Origin: Muscardinus avellanarius
Lineage: Eukaryota; Chordata; Mammalia; Rodentia; Gliridae
Direction of reading: 5' to 3'
DNA: 64,000 bases
Assembly: GCA_963383645.1 (NCBI GenBank)
Contig: OY726569.1
Span: 24,969,054 to 25,033,053, forward strand
In this document: in pieces, positions 10,206-19,748 of the stretch
How the letters are laid out: each line of letters begins with the position of its first letter
How positions within the stretch are numbered: the stretch's first letter is position 1
Translations under genes and position numbers: made by a program
The notes under the pieces: model-generated
Database searches by the model: none
Told to the model about the DNA's origin: nothing
The model's input: only the letters and a program-made list of their open reading frames with translations

Positions 10206-10437
10206 TTCTTTATTTTTAAATTTTTTTATTGATGCATTGTAGTCATACATCTTAGTGGGTGCAAGATGGTGGAGACATACATGCACACATCACCCAATTA
10301 GCCCTTATCCAATTCCCAACCCATTCCTTCCCCCTCCCTCATTCTCATGCTTGGCTTAGTGATTGACTTTAATGTGTTTGTTAAAGTACATCATGTGCAT
10401 TAGAGAATTTCCCTCTCTCCCCCTTCCATTTTCAAGT
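10206..10437 (-). mobile_element. L1 3' end fragment, minus strand
   Basis: The minus strand ends in the L1 terminus shared by several copies here: the complement of 'attgatgcattgtagtcata' followed by the complement of 'cacatcacccaattagccct'. It is collinear with 34127-34330 and 11641-11830. No coding part remains. Confidence 0.8.
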
Positions 10438-10980
10438 AAGTTCTATTAGACAGAGATATGGAAAGGCTGAGAACTCACCAAGGACACAGGTGGACAAAAC
10501 ATGCTTTAAATTTAGGAGTAAAAATAAAACCAAAAACAAAGCAAGCTTCTACCATGCAGCCCCTGACCTTGCTTACCAAATAACACATTTTGATCTGTGA
10601 TGTCAGACCTGTCTGTCCCTGTGAGGATGAACAAAGAAGGCCAACAGAAAAGGTTTATACAGCAGAGATAACTGGTGGGCCTGTACCTGCTTTTGATGGG
10701 AAAAGAGGACCATTGGCTAAGCAGGATGGGGAAAAGGAGAAAATCAATTCTTATAAAAAATGTTATGTGTTCAGAGGCCTCAGTGTCTTCCTTTCAAGGC
10801 ACTCCACTGTGTCCCTCTGATGTAATATTTTGATAGTTTTGTTCCATCTTTCTGCCTTTGTAATAATAAAACTTTGCTCAAGCTTACAACAGTGAAGTCC
10901 TGGCTATTTTTTCTAAATTAGCTAAGAACAAGAACCCACAGTGACATCCCACAACTGTTACAGTTAACTAAGTTCTATTA
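10437..10980 (+). mobile_element. LTR-like unit between 12-bp direct repeats
   Basis: 'taagttctatta' occurs at 10437-10448 and again at 10969-10980, bracketing about 520 bp of non-L1 sequence. The inside looks like an LTR on the plus strand: a TATA-like 'ttataaaaaatgtt' near 10751, AATAAA near 10866 and a CA end near 10962. No internal viral genes are present. A 12-bp duplication is longer than the 4-6 bp left by retroviral integrases, so the unit could instead be a retrotransposed transcript or a two-step insertion. Confidence 0.5.
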
Positions 10981-11047
10981 CAACATAAAATATAAGTGGG
11001 AAAATTTTCTGAAGAATTTTAAATTTTTGGTTAAAAAATTTAATAAA

Positions 11048-11222
11048 CCAGGCATGGTAGCACACGCTTGTAATCCCAGTACTTGAGAGGCTGAGACTGG
11101 AGGATCTCACAGGTTCAAAGCCAGCCTCAGCTACTTAGTGAGGATCTCAGCAATTTAGTGAGATAAAATATAAAAATAAGTCTGAGAAAAAGCCCCTAGG
11201 TTTCCTCAGTACTATAAAAAAA
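11048..11222 (+). repeat. B1-dID-type SINE, tail shortened
   Basis: Head 'ccaggcatggtagcacacgc', middle 'cagctacttagtgaggatct', then a truncated tail and an A-run. Confidence 0.85.
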
Positions 11223-11624
11223 AACTGTTAAGCCCATTTTATCTTAAATATTATTCACTTCCTGATAGATGGCTGTTATTCAAGAAATAAAATTGTCTTA
11301 GAAAAAATCTTAAATAACTCAGTTTCTACAAGGCAGCATAAATACACTTTGTATTGCAGAATTGTGGATATGAAGATATAAAATAAGTTCTATACTTTTT
11401 TCAAAACTAACCTGAAGCATAACTTTAGGTAACTTCTCCACTGATAGTTACCAACTTGAAATATTTCTGTAGGAAAAAAGTGTGTGTTTATATGATCTTT
11501 ATATGTTCCACTTCTAAGAAATAACATGTGTTTTTACTATAAGGATTTCAAAGAAACAAACTAATAACCTTACTAGATGTTAAATGGGAGGTTAGAGTGC
11601 ATCCAAAATGAGGATTAGGAACTT
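11223..11624. other. Intergenic, no gene seen
   Basis: AT-rich sequence that forms the left flank of the composite retroelement. Confidence 0.45.
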
Positions 11625-11640
11625 CACAGCTATTTTTTAA

Positions 11641-11968
11641 TTTATTTTTATTGGTGCATTGTAATCATATATCACATTGGAATATAAGACTTGATATACA
11701 AGCACACATCATCCAATTAGCCCTCATCCACTCCCCATCCCATTCCCTCCCCCTCTCTTGATCCCATGCTTGTTTGGTGATTAATTTTGATACATTTGTT
11801 TATGTACCTCCTGAGTTTTAAAGAGGCACCATCCTCCCCTATTCCATACCCTCTGATTGGTCACCTTAATTGCTTCGCTATAGGGCCCTTTTTATAACTC
11901 GACCTCTTCCTGTTGCCCCTTTCCTCCTAGTTATTGCTGATTAGGGGAAGCATCTGGTTTTTATTTTC
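11641..11968 (-). mobile_element. L1 3' UTR-like tail of the composite element
   Basis: Collinear with the 3' ends at 10206-10437 and 34127-34460. Shared blocks include 'attggtgcattgtaatcata' and 'tccaattagccctcatccac'. Similarity stops just before the ORF2 stop region of the longer L1, so only the 3' UTR was captured. Confidence 0.75.
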
Positions 11969-11999
11969 TGTGATATTTCTCTGTGCATGCCGCATTGCA

Positions 12000-12878
12000 A
12001 GTACCGACCCCACTCTTGACGACCCCAGTAGTGGCCTGGCTACCCGGTGGACTGATCCAGACCTCTGGCTCAAGCAGCAGCCTTGCCTCATGGGAGGCCC
12101 TGATTCTGGTCTTGCTGGTCCCCACACTGGCCTAACCCCTTGGCTGGCTCCGATCCCGGCCTCAGTGGCCCCAGCACTGGCCTAGCCTCAAGGCAGACTC
12201 CATCCCAGCCTCAGTGACCCTGGCACAGGCCTAACCCCTCAACAAACTCCTATCCTGGCCTCAGAGTCCCCAGCACCGGCCTTGCCTCATGGCAGGTTCC
12301 AATCCCAGCCTCACTAGCCCCGGTACTGGCCTAACCCCTTGGCAGGCTCCGATCCTGGTCTCAGAGGCCTCAGTAGTGGCCTTGCCTCAAGGCAGGCTCC
12401 AATGCCGGCCGCTGGCCCCATCACCACCCTAACGTTTCGGCAGGCTCCGATCCTGGCCTCAGAGGCCCCAGCACCGGCCTTGCCTCTAGATAGGCTCCAG
12501 TGCCGGCCGCTGGCCCCAGCATCGGCCTACCCCTTGGCTGGCTCTGATCCGGGCCTCGGAGGCCTAAGTAGTGGCTGTGCCTCATGGTAGGCTCTGATCC
12601 CGGCCTCGCTGGCCCCGGCACCAGCCTTACCCCTCGGCAGGCTCCAATCTAGGCCTTGAGGGCCCCAGCACCGGCCTTGCCTCACGGAAGACTCTGATCC
12701 AGGCCTTGCTGGTCCCAGAACCAGCCTATCCCCTCGGCAGGCTCGGATCCTGGCCTCGGAGGCCTCAGTAGCAGCCTTTCCTCAAGGCAGGCTCTGATAC
12801 TGACTGCTGGCCCCGGCACCGCCCTACCCCTTGGCAAGCTCCGATCCCGGCCTCGGAGGCCCCAGCCCAGCCTTTCCT
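12000..12878. repeat. CpG-rich VNTR, part 1 (50-bp half-units, 100-bp dimers)
   Basis: Two related 50-bp half-units alternate. One carries 'cggcctcggaggccccagca' and ends 'ccttgcctcac'. The other carries 'cagcctcgctggccccggca' and ends 'cctaacccctc'. Both begin 'ggcaggctccgatccc'. Some units are shortened or rearranged, for example the 'ccggccgctggcccc' type near 12400 and 12500. Many CpGs have decayed to CA or TG. About 17 half-units are present. Confidence 0.9.
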
Positions 12879-13858
12879 TGTTAGGGTCCGAGAGTCGCCC
12901 CCTTACCCAAATAACCAAGGACACACCAAGGTTGCAAATCACAAGCAGAGTTTATTGTGCTGCAGCTCTTACTGGCAAGCCAGTGGTTGAAACTCCTTCA
13001 CTAGCTTGACTGTCAGTAGAGGAATTGCCCAGCAGCTACCAGAGGGAGCCTCTGGCCGAGCTAGAGTTCAGCCTCAGTAGACAGCAAGGAAAGTGGTCAG
13101 AGCTCGACCCAGAGCTCACTTCAGGGTCCAAATTTATAGCCCCAGAAGGGAGTGGTTACACATGTCATGGCCCGCCAAAATTAGGATACAACCAATCAAA
13201 TAAGAAGGTAAACAAGTACAACCAATGATTTTAAAAGCAAGCACACACACACTTGAATCACAGCAAATGGTTTTAAAGGACAGCCTTTCTACATCACCGC
13301 CTGCCAAGGAATGACTATCTCCCTCATGCAGGGTATGTGCTCGGTTACCCTGGTAACCTCTAGCCTGGGCTATGAACCGCCAGATGTTTGCTTGCAGATA
13401 AGACTGTAGCAGGCTCAGAACTCATTTCCAAGAAAACTAGCTTTATGTTCTAAAACATGTTTTAAAATACATCAGAAATATTTCAAACTTTAAAGAAACG
13501 GCTCTTTAGCATCAAGACAAGAATCTTAAAAGACAGGTTTAACCTTAAAACAATTCTTAACAGCAAACCAGGCTCTTAAATTAAAACAACTTTTAACATT
13601 AAAGTAAATGGGGCATAAGCAAGCAGTTTTACAGAAGCCAGAACTTGAGCAGGCAGTTATCAGAAGCAGGAACTTACAAGTTTATTCTAACTAAATTCTA
13701 AATCCAAACATCTTAATTCTCAAAATCAACTCTTAACATTACTAACATTACTCCAACTTAATTCTATATCTTAACTCTATATCCTAATATCTTAATTCTA
13801 TAAGGGGAGAGGGATTTCCCTAACTTAATTCTATAAAGGGAGGGGGATTTCTTTCACA
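12879..13858 (-). mobile_element. Solo retroviral LTR inside the VNTR, minus strand
   Basis: A 980-bp non-repetitive block with TG...CA ends, splitting the VNTR. On the minus strand it has LTR order: a U3-like region, a TATA box (complement at 13133-13138), and AATAAA (complement at 12951-12956) before about 70 bp of U5-like sequence. No primer-binding site, gag, pol or env follows, so it is a solo LTR. I could not see a clear target-site duplication in the flanking VNTR units. The family is unassigned. Confidence 0.7.
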
Positions 13859-13868
13859 GTACTCTTAT

Positions 13869-14640
13869 AGCCTAACGGCAGGCTCCAATCCCAACCTTGC
13901 TGACCCCGGCACCAGCCTACTCCTTTAGCAGGCTCCGATCCCAGCCTCGGAGGCCCCAACACCAGCCTTGCCTCATGGCAGGCTCCGATCCTGGCCTCGC
14001 TGGCCCCGGCACCGGCCTACCCTCTCAGCAAACTCCGATCCCGGCCTCGGAGGCCTTAGTAGCAGCCGTGCCTAATGGAAGGCTCCAATCCTGGCCTTAC
14101 TGGCCCCAACACCAGCCTTACCTTCGACAGGCTCCAATCCAGGCCTCAGAGGCCTCAGTCATGGCTTTGCCTCAAGGCAGACTTTGATCCTGGCCACTGG
14201 CCCCGGCACTGGCCTAACCCCTCGGCAGGCTCCAATCCAGGCCTCAGAGGCCCCAGCACTGGCCTTGCCTCATGACAGGCTCCGTTCCCGGCCTCGCTGG
14301 CCTGGGCACTGACCTAACCCCTTGGCAGGCTCCAATCCCAGCCTCGGAGGCCCTAGTAGCGGCCCTGCATCACGGCAGGCTCCGATCCCAGCCTCGCTGG
14401 CCCCGGCACCGGCCTAACCCCTCGGCAGGCTCTGATCCCGGCCTCGGAGGCCTCAGCACTGGCCTTACCTCACGGCAGGCTCTGATCCCAGCTTCGCTGG
14501 CCCAAGCACCGGCCTAAAACCTCGGCAGGCTCCGATTCCAGCCTCAGAGGCTCCAGCACCGGCCTTGCCTCACAGCAGGCTCCGATCCCAGCTTTGTTGT
14601 CTCTGTCGTCGGCCTCACCCCTCAGCAGGCTCCAATCTGA
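13869..14640. repeat. CpG-rich VNTR, part 2
   Basis: The same 50-bp half-units as part 1, about 15 of them, more regular than part 1 and mostly in strict alternation. It continues the array interrupted by the LTR. Confidence 0.9.
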
Positions 14641-14654
14641 GCACCCTCTTTGCC

Positions 14655-15190
14655 CAGCCATTTGTCCCACATTCTCGAGGATGCATGGTGGTAGCATTCT
14701 GCCTCTGGGGTTATTACTTTAAAAGTTCCAGGTGTAATACATCAGATCTCTGCCTTCCCTGAGTACTGGCCACTGCCATTGCCACTGCCTCCACCATTTC
14801 AAATCTTTCCCAAGCTCTTTTTCCACTCTGAATGTTGTCCAGTGTTCCTAAGCATGCACGACAGTAGCATTCAACGTTTGGTGTAATTTCTCCAAAGAAT
14901 AAGGTTGGTAGGATCAGATTTCTGCCTCTCCTGAATACAAGTCTCCACCACCATCGCGGAGACCACTTCCAACACCACCTTCCTCCTAGGTCTCCGCTAA
15001 ACTCGCTCCCTACAGGTGATGTCCAAGATTCTTAAGAATGTAGAGAAGAAGCAGTCCTCCTTCGCAGGGACTTTTTCCAAAAGTTCCAGTTCATTTGGAT
15101 AAGTTTGTCTGCATCTCCAGTATCCTGGCATCTGCCATGGCCTTCTTGACCCCTCTCCGATATTTTTCTTATTTCTTTTTTCTTTTTCTT
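14655..15190. repeat. Three degenerate ~180-bp tandem repeats
   Basis: Units start near 14662, 14835 and 15019 with a shared opening (t/a)tgtcc followed by a 'ttc..aag/gatg' block. The first two share 'agtagcattc' and a 'gatc.g.tttctgcct' block. Spacings are about 173 and 184 bp. Identity is modest. Confidence 0.6.
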
Positions 15191-15275
15191 TTTCTTATTC
15201 TCTTCCCTTTTTTTTAAATAAGAGAAGATAGTATGTGTGGTTTGAGGAGGTTGTGGAATCAGGCACTCAGTAGCA

Positions 15276-15448
15276 CTGTGACCCGGGCCCGGTTTCCCCA
15301 GGGGTCCAGCATGCTCCACACGACTCCTCTCAGGGCCCAGAGTTCTGCGACCCAGGCCCCGGCTCTTCCAGGGGTCCGGCGAGCCCTGCCTGACCCCCGC
15401 CCAGGGCCCAGGGCCTTGCGACCAGGCTCCGGTTTCTCCAGGGGTGTC
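15276..15448. repeat. ~70-bp GC-rich tandem repeat, 2.5 copies
   Basis: Units start at 15276, 15345 and 15416 (spacings 69 and 71). Each opens with (t)g(c/t)gaccc.ggc.ccgg and contains 'ccaggggtcc'. This is the 5' end of the composite element on its sense strand. It abuts the right target-site duplication directly. Confidence 0.8.
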
Positions 15449-15484
15449 CACAGCTATTTTTTAATACAGAAAAGTTAAGATAGA

Positions 15485-15697
15485 GCAGGGCATGGTGGCA
15501 CATGCTTGTAATCCCCAGGCTTGGGACGTGGAGACAGGAGGATCATGCAGGTTCGAAGCCAGCCTCAGCTATGTGAGTGAGGCTCTCAGCAACTGAGTGA
15601 GACCCTATTTCCAAATAAAATATAAAATAGGTCTGGGAGTATAGCCCGGAGGTAGAAAGCCTCTGTGTTCCATGACCAGGGCCACACACACAAAAAA
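15485..15697 (+). repeat. B1-dID-type SINE with target-site duplication
   Basis: Complete SINE flanked by 'aaagttaagatag' on both sides (about 15471-15483 and 15697-15709). It lies just outside the composite element. Confidence 0.9.
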
Positions 15698-15958
15698 AGT
15701 TAAGATAGATGTTCTAAATATAAAGGGCAGTACACTCATCAGTATTCTACTTTCTTTAGTATAAACTAGCATCAAGTGACAGGTTCAGTAGTCATATTTT
15801 ATATAAATATTTTTTCTGTGAGAAATATTTAGTAATTACCTAACCACCTCTAAAGACCTTTTCTTCTTAAGTATGTAATTACAGCTGTTGGTTTAATGAT
15901 TTTGTTTTAACCACTGGTCATTGATCCTTTTTAGGATAACTGCTTAAAATGTAAGGAA

Positions 15959-16070
15959 ACTGGATGTGGCGGCATTAACTTAGTGAGACTGTTTGCATAT
16001 AAAAAATATAAATAGAGCTGGGGGTGTATCTTGGAGGTAGAATGCTCCTGGGTTCAACTCTCAGCACCAC
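15959..16070 (+). repeat. Truncated SINE
   Basis: Only 'cttagtgagact' and the ID-like tail 'gggttcaactctcagcacca' remain. Confidence 0.75.
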
Positions 16071-16071
16071 A

Positions 16072-16117
<46 letters not shown>
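16071..16117. repeat. (CA)n microsatellite from a SINE tail
   Basis: About 22 CA units starting at the SINE tail. Confidence 0.95.
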
Positions 16118-16118
<1 letters not shown>

Positions 16119-16284
16119 GTAATAAAAAAGCAACTTTCAGAGCTGAATTTACAGCTGGTAAGAGTTACTTACTCCACAAAATGAGGTGCAAATATGTTGG
16201 TCTCCCTTAAAGAAAGGATCAAGAATTGGTGTCTGGACTTTGAAATGAAGAATTTCTGAGGAGTTCTTTTACAAAGAGAAAGGG

Positions 16285-16750
16285 TGTTCGTATGGCTTGG
16301 ACTTGATGTGTCCCCCAAAGACTCCCATGTTGAAAGCTAGGTCCCCACACAACTGTTCAGAGGCGAAGTTGGCAGAAGGATTGTGTTGTGAGTGCTCTGA
16401 GCCCATCAGTGGATTACTCCATGGATAGGTGAGTAGTCTAATGGACTATTGCAAGGTGATGAAAACTAGATTAGGCCTCCTTGGTGGAAGCAGGTCCCAG
16501 GGACCCATCCTGGAAGGGTATATCTTGTCCCTGGCCCCTTCTTTTCTCTCTCTCTTTGTTCTCAGCTGCCAGGAGCTGAGTAGCTCTGTTCACTTCATGC
16601 TCTCCACCATTGAGGTTCTGCCTCATTAAGGCCCAAGCAATGGGGCCAAGTGACCATGGACCAAGACCAGGAGCCAAAACAGATCTTTTCTCCTTTAAGT
16701 TGATTTTCTTAGGTATTTTTTCCAGGAAAAGCTCACTGATACAAATATTC
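16285..16750 (+). repeat. Old mammalian interspersed repeat, family not assigned
   Basis: The sequence from 'gtatggcttggacttgatgt' through 'gtccctggcc' to the 'tcctttaagttgatttt' end follows the layout of a common mammalian interspersed repeat that I recognise but cannot name with confidence. It is not coding. Confidence 0.5.
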
Positions 16751-16764
16751 AAATATTTCAAGGG

Positions 16765-16975
16765 CTTTTGTTTGTTTGGTACTGGGGGTGAGCCCAGAGG
16801 TATGCTATCACTCAACTACACACTCAGCCTTTTTATTTATTTATTTGTTTGTTTATTTATTTATTTATTTTTAGACAGGTCTCACTAAATTGTCTGGGCT
16901 GGCCTTGAACTTGGAATTCTCCTGCCTCGGCCTCCCAAGTTGCTAATATTACAAAGATGACCATCATATCTGGCA
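16765..16975 (-). repeat. B1-dID-type SINE, minus strand
   Basis: Complement of the ID tail at 'ggtactgggggtgagcccag', a (TTTA)n/(TTTG)n run in place of the A-rich middle, and a head complement 'ctcctgcctcggcctcccaa'. Confidence 0.85.
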
Positions 16976-17014
16976 CAAGAGGAGTTCTGTCTATTTGTTT
17001 GTACTTCATAAAAA

Positions 17015-17222
17015 TATAATTAGTGTTTAATACATGGCATCACTTATAGCCCACTATCTAAGAGATCAAATATACTTCAAAGAAAGTGACCCCAAAATGG
17101 ATTTATGTCATAGTGATGCCAAGAATCAGAAGAAAGGGAAAGTCAAAGAGAAATGGGGGATGTGATGCAGTTATTGCTAGCTTTAGTTGATAACTTTGTC
17201 ATGATCCTTCTTTATTATAAAT
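17015..17222. repeat. Copy A of a ~200-bp duplicated segment
   Basis: Matches 28935-29130 in order and orientation, including 'tacttcaaagaaagtga', 'cacagtgatgcca'-like and 'gaaatgggggatgtg' blocks and the common end 'tttattataaatagg'. Confidence 0.75.
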
Positions 17223-17844
17223 AGGAAACCAATCCAAAAGGAATCAAGCTGTAATATATAAATGAAATACTTTCATGGCCCTCTGAGATGGCAGAAAAGC
17301 AGAGGCACATAATATCAAAGGCTGAGGTAAAGGGCCAGAGCACAGTGCCCAAACACTTAATTTCTAGTTCTGTTTCTCCCACCAACAGCCAAGATACCTT
17401 GCATTACTCCAACCAATCTGGTCTCAATTTCTGACACCTGAGAGAATTGATCTTGATAATTCTGAAGATCCGTTTGGGCATTATCTACTGCTGTATTCCT
17501 ATCAGAGTTTTAGAGTTAATGTGTGCTTTATTCTCCTTTTATTTTGTTTTTCCATAAGACCATTCATTACCAGTGCAGTGCACAAAGTGAAGAAGCATTT
17601 GAGCACAGAGATGTTTCTATTACAGAGAGAGGCTCTCATTCTAAAGGAGTAAAGTGACTAGCGTTCTTTTCTATGCCAAATTGGCTGCTTTTCAGCAAGT
17701 AGAAATTCAACACCAGCTCGAGGAAACTCATAGGCACATGCTGGAATGGAATTTGTGGCATCATCCTCAGCACCAGGCTTCAGTCAACAGAGCTACCCAG
17801 GACAGAGCTCCTGAAAATATTTTGAGTTAATAACAACATAACAA
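17223..17844. other. Intergenic, no gene seen
   Basis: No gene or named repeat recognised. Confidence 0.45.
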
Positions 17845-18040
17845 AGCTGGGCGTAGTGGCACACGCTGGTATTCCCAGCATTCTGGAGGCTGAGACCTGA
17901 GGATCTTGGTCAGCCTCAGCTACTTAGTGAGGTCCTCTGCAACTTAGTAAGACCCTGTTTCAAATTAAAGAATAAAAAATAGGGCAGGGGGTGTAGCTCG
18001 GAGGTTGAATTCCGCTGGGTTCTATTCCAAGACCCGCTAA
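17845..18040 (+). repeat. B1-dID-type SINE
   Basis: Head 'agctgggcgtagtggcacac', middle 'cagctacttagtgaggtcct', tail 'gtgtagctcggaggttgaat'. Confidence 0.9.
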
Positions 18041-18298
18041 AACAACAACAACAAAAAAAACATAAAGAGATGCTTTCTTTGTATTGACCTAATTTGATTT
18101 TAGATTATTTAAACTTCCATTTTACTTGGAACTTTTCAACATCCTATGCACATTTTTCATTGCAACCAAAAGAAAAAATAAGATGTATAAATACCCAATT
18201 GTATACATTATTTAACTACATGTGAAAGTATAATTTAAATACATAGTGTCATTTGAATCCCACACTATAAGATTCCTGTGGGTTTGCTATATATAACC

Positions 18299-18299
<1 letters not shown>

Positions 18300-18351
<52 letters not shown>

Positions 18352-18476
18352 CCTTTAATATATATATATATAACCTTTAATATATATATTATATATATTA
18401 TATATAATCTTTAATATATATAACCTTTTATATATATTATATATATTATATATATATATAATATATATATTACCTT
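18300..18476. repeat. (TA)n microsatellite cluster
   Basis: A 45-bp uninterrupted TA run followed by several shorter runs separated by repeats of 'acctttaatatata'. This indicates local duplications of the array edge. Confidence 0.95.
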
Positions 18477-18767
18477 TAATAGCACTGTTTCCTGCTCTTT
18501 TTCATTTTGTACCAGGTCACATAAATTACATCGTCTATCATCACTGAATAGAAGTAGATTTAACCTGAGCAATGCAATGTGTCTTCTCACCATTGATGTC
18601 CTATAGTTTGTCCCATAAACACAGTTTTACCTGGCTTATTTCTCTTGCCTGCTCCCAGTATTATAGAAATGAGCCATGAAATTTATACTATGAAAAACTG
18701 AACTGGATATAGCAAAGTTTATGAAGTCAGATTCTCCCAGAACCCTGCTCTCATCAGATTCTCCTTA

Positions 18768-18850
18768 TTGATTTTTAATTGGTGCATTATAATTGTACAG
18801 GCTAATGAGATGCATAGTGATACCTTCATATATGCACATAACATCATTTG
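18768..18850 (-). mobile_element. L1 3' end scrap, minus strand
   Basis: 'ttaattggtgcattataatt' is the complement of the L1 terminus seen in other copies. Confidence 0.6.
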
Positions 18851-19425
18851 TTTACAGTAAGTTAACCTCTATTGCAAAGGACAAAACAATACATATAAAT
18901 TAATTAAAAATTCTTTTATTTCCACACTGTACACACTTACTTGTTTCCTCAGCAACAGGTTGAGAAATGGTTAAAATACCATTTCTATTTATTCTATCCA
19001 TTTACATATGATAATATAAATTTCAAGTTTTGAATCAGTATGCAAATTGGATTATGTCTAAGAATTAATCTACAACTAGATGACCCTCCTCTCACCTAAA
19101 AAGCACTATCCAAGATGAGAACTTCATCCAGCTTCTGAAGGAACTTCTATCAGTCTGGGACACATCAGGGCAATTAAGTTGAAGGTAGGGTTATCCAGGG
19201 AAAACTGTCCCAGGTGGTGGTGCATGGATATGTGAGATCGTTAGTTCTACCAGGTACATTAAATACTCAGGGGGTTCTCTGACTAAAATTGGACTAAATA
19301 AGGTAAACTTGTGAAATAACAGGGTACTTGTTCTCTCTTGGTAAAGAGACTTTGTTCTGAAAAATAATGTCAATTCATCTATTTCTTGAGCCTCAGCATT
19401 ATGTGAACTCTATATTTAGTGCCCT
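18851..19425. other. Intergenic, no gene seen
   Basis: AT-rich, with no recognised element. Confidence 0.45.
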
Positions 19426-19748
19426 TATCTCTACCTATACCTGTACCATCCAATGATGTAGCTGTGCTCCACATGTGGTTACTAAGCATTTTCATGTGAC
19501 TGGTCCTACCTGAGATGCACTCTAAGTCTAAAATTGCATACTGACCATAAAACCTTAGTATAAAAGAGTACATATTTCATTAATAATACTTGTATTGGAT
19601 ACACGTTGAAATAATTTTGGGGGAGAATTAGGTTAAATAAAACTAATTATTAAAATGTTACTTCTTCTTACCTTTATTAATGTGACTACTAGAATAGCTT
19701 ATAAAAATATGTGGCTCACATTATATTATTAGTAGATAGCACTGATTT
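19426..19748. repeat. Old hAT-like DNA transposon relic (MER type)
   Basis: Blocks 'gtagctgtgctccacatgtg', 'cattaataatacttgtattg', 'ggttaaataaaactaattat' and 'gtggctcacattatattatt' follow the layout of a common mammalian hAT-type non-autonomous transposon. It has no coding capacity. The family name is not assigned. Confidence 0.55.

Larger units (their letters stand above)
11625..15464 (-). mobile_element. Composite retroelement: GC repeats, 180-bp repeats, VNTR, L1 3' tail
   Basis: One insertion delimited by a perfect direct repeat 'cacagctattttttaa' at 11625-11640 and 15449-15464. On the element's sense (minus) strand the site reads TT/AAAAAA, the L1 endonuclease target. In the 5' to 3' direction it holds about 2.5 copies of a 70-bp GC-rich repeat, an A-rich purine stretch, three degenerate repeats of about 180 bp, a CpG-rich VNTR of 50-bp half-units, and about 330 bp of L1 3' tail. 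A 980-bp retroviral solo LTR later split the VNTR. Without the LTR the element is about 2.8 kb. No L1 protein coding sequence is visible between the repeats and the L1 tail. It is either an SVA-like composite non-autonomous retrotransposon or an internally deleted L1 whose UTRs carry these repeats. Confidence 0.75.

Noticed and set aside
12000..14640. CRISPR-like array
   Set aside because: Repeats are directly adjacent without unique spacers, in mammalian DNA. It is a VNTR.
11927..14697. Several Pro/Ala/Gly-rich open frames of 65-96 codons on both strands
   Set aside because: They are chance frames in the GC-rich VNTR. The 50-bp period is not a multiple of three, so frames do not continue between units.
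15032..15451. 139-codon minus-strand frame through the GC repeats, possible protein of the composite element
   Set aside because: The frame crosses a Lys-rich purine tract and degenerate repeats and matches no L1 ORF1 or other family. Kept only as a point to check if other copies conserve it.
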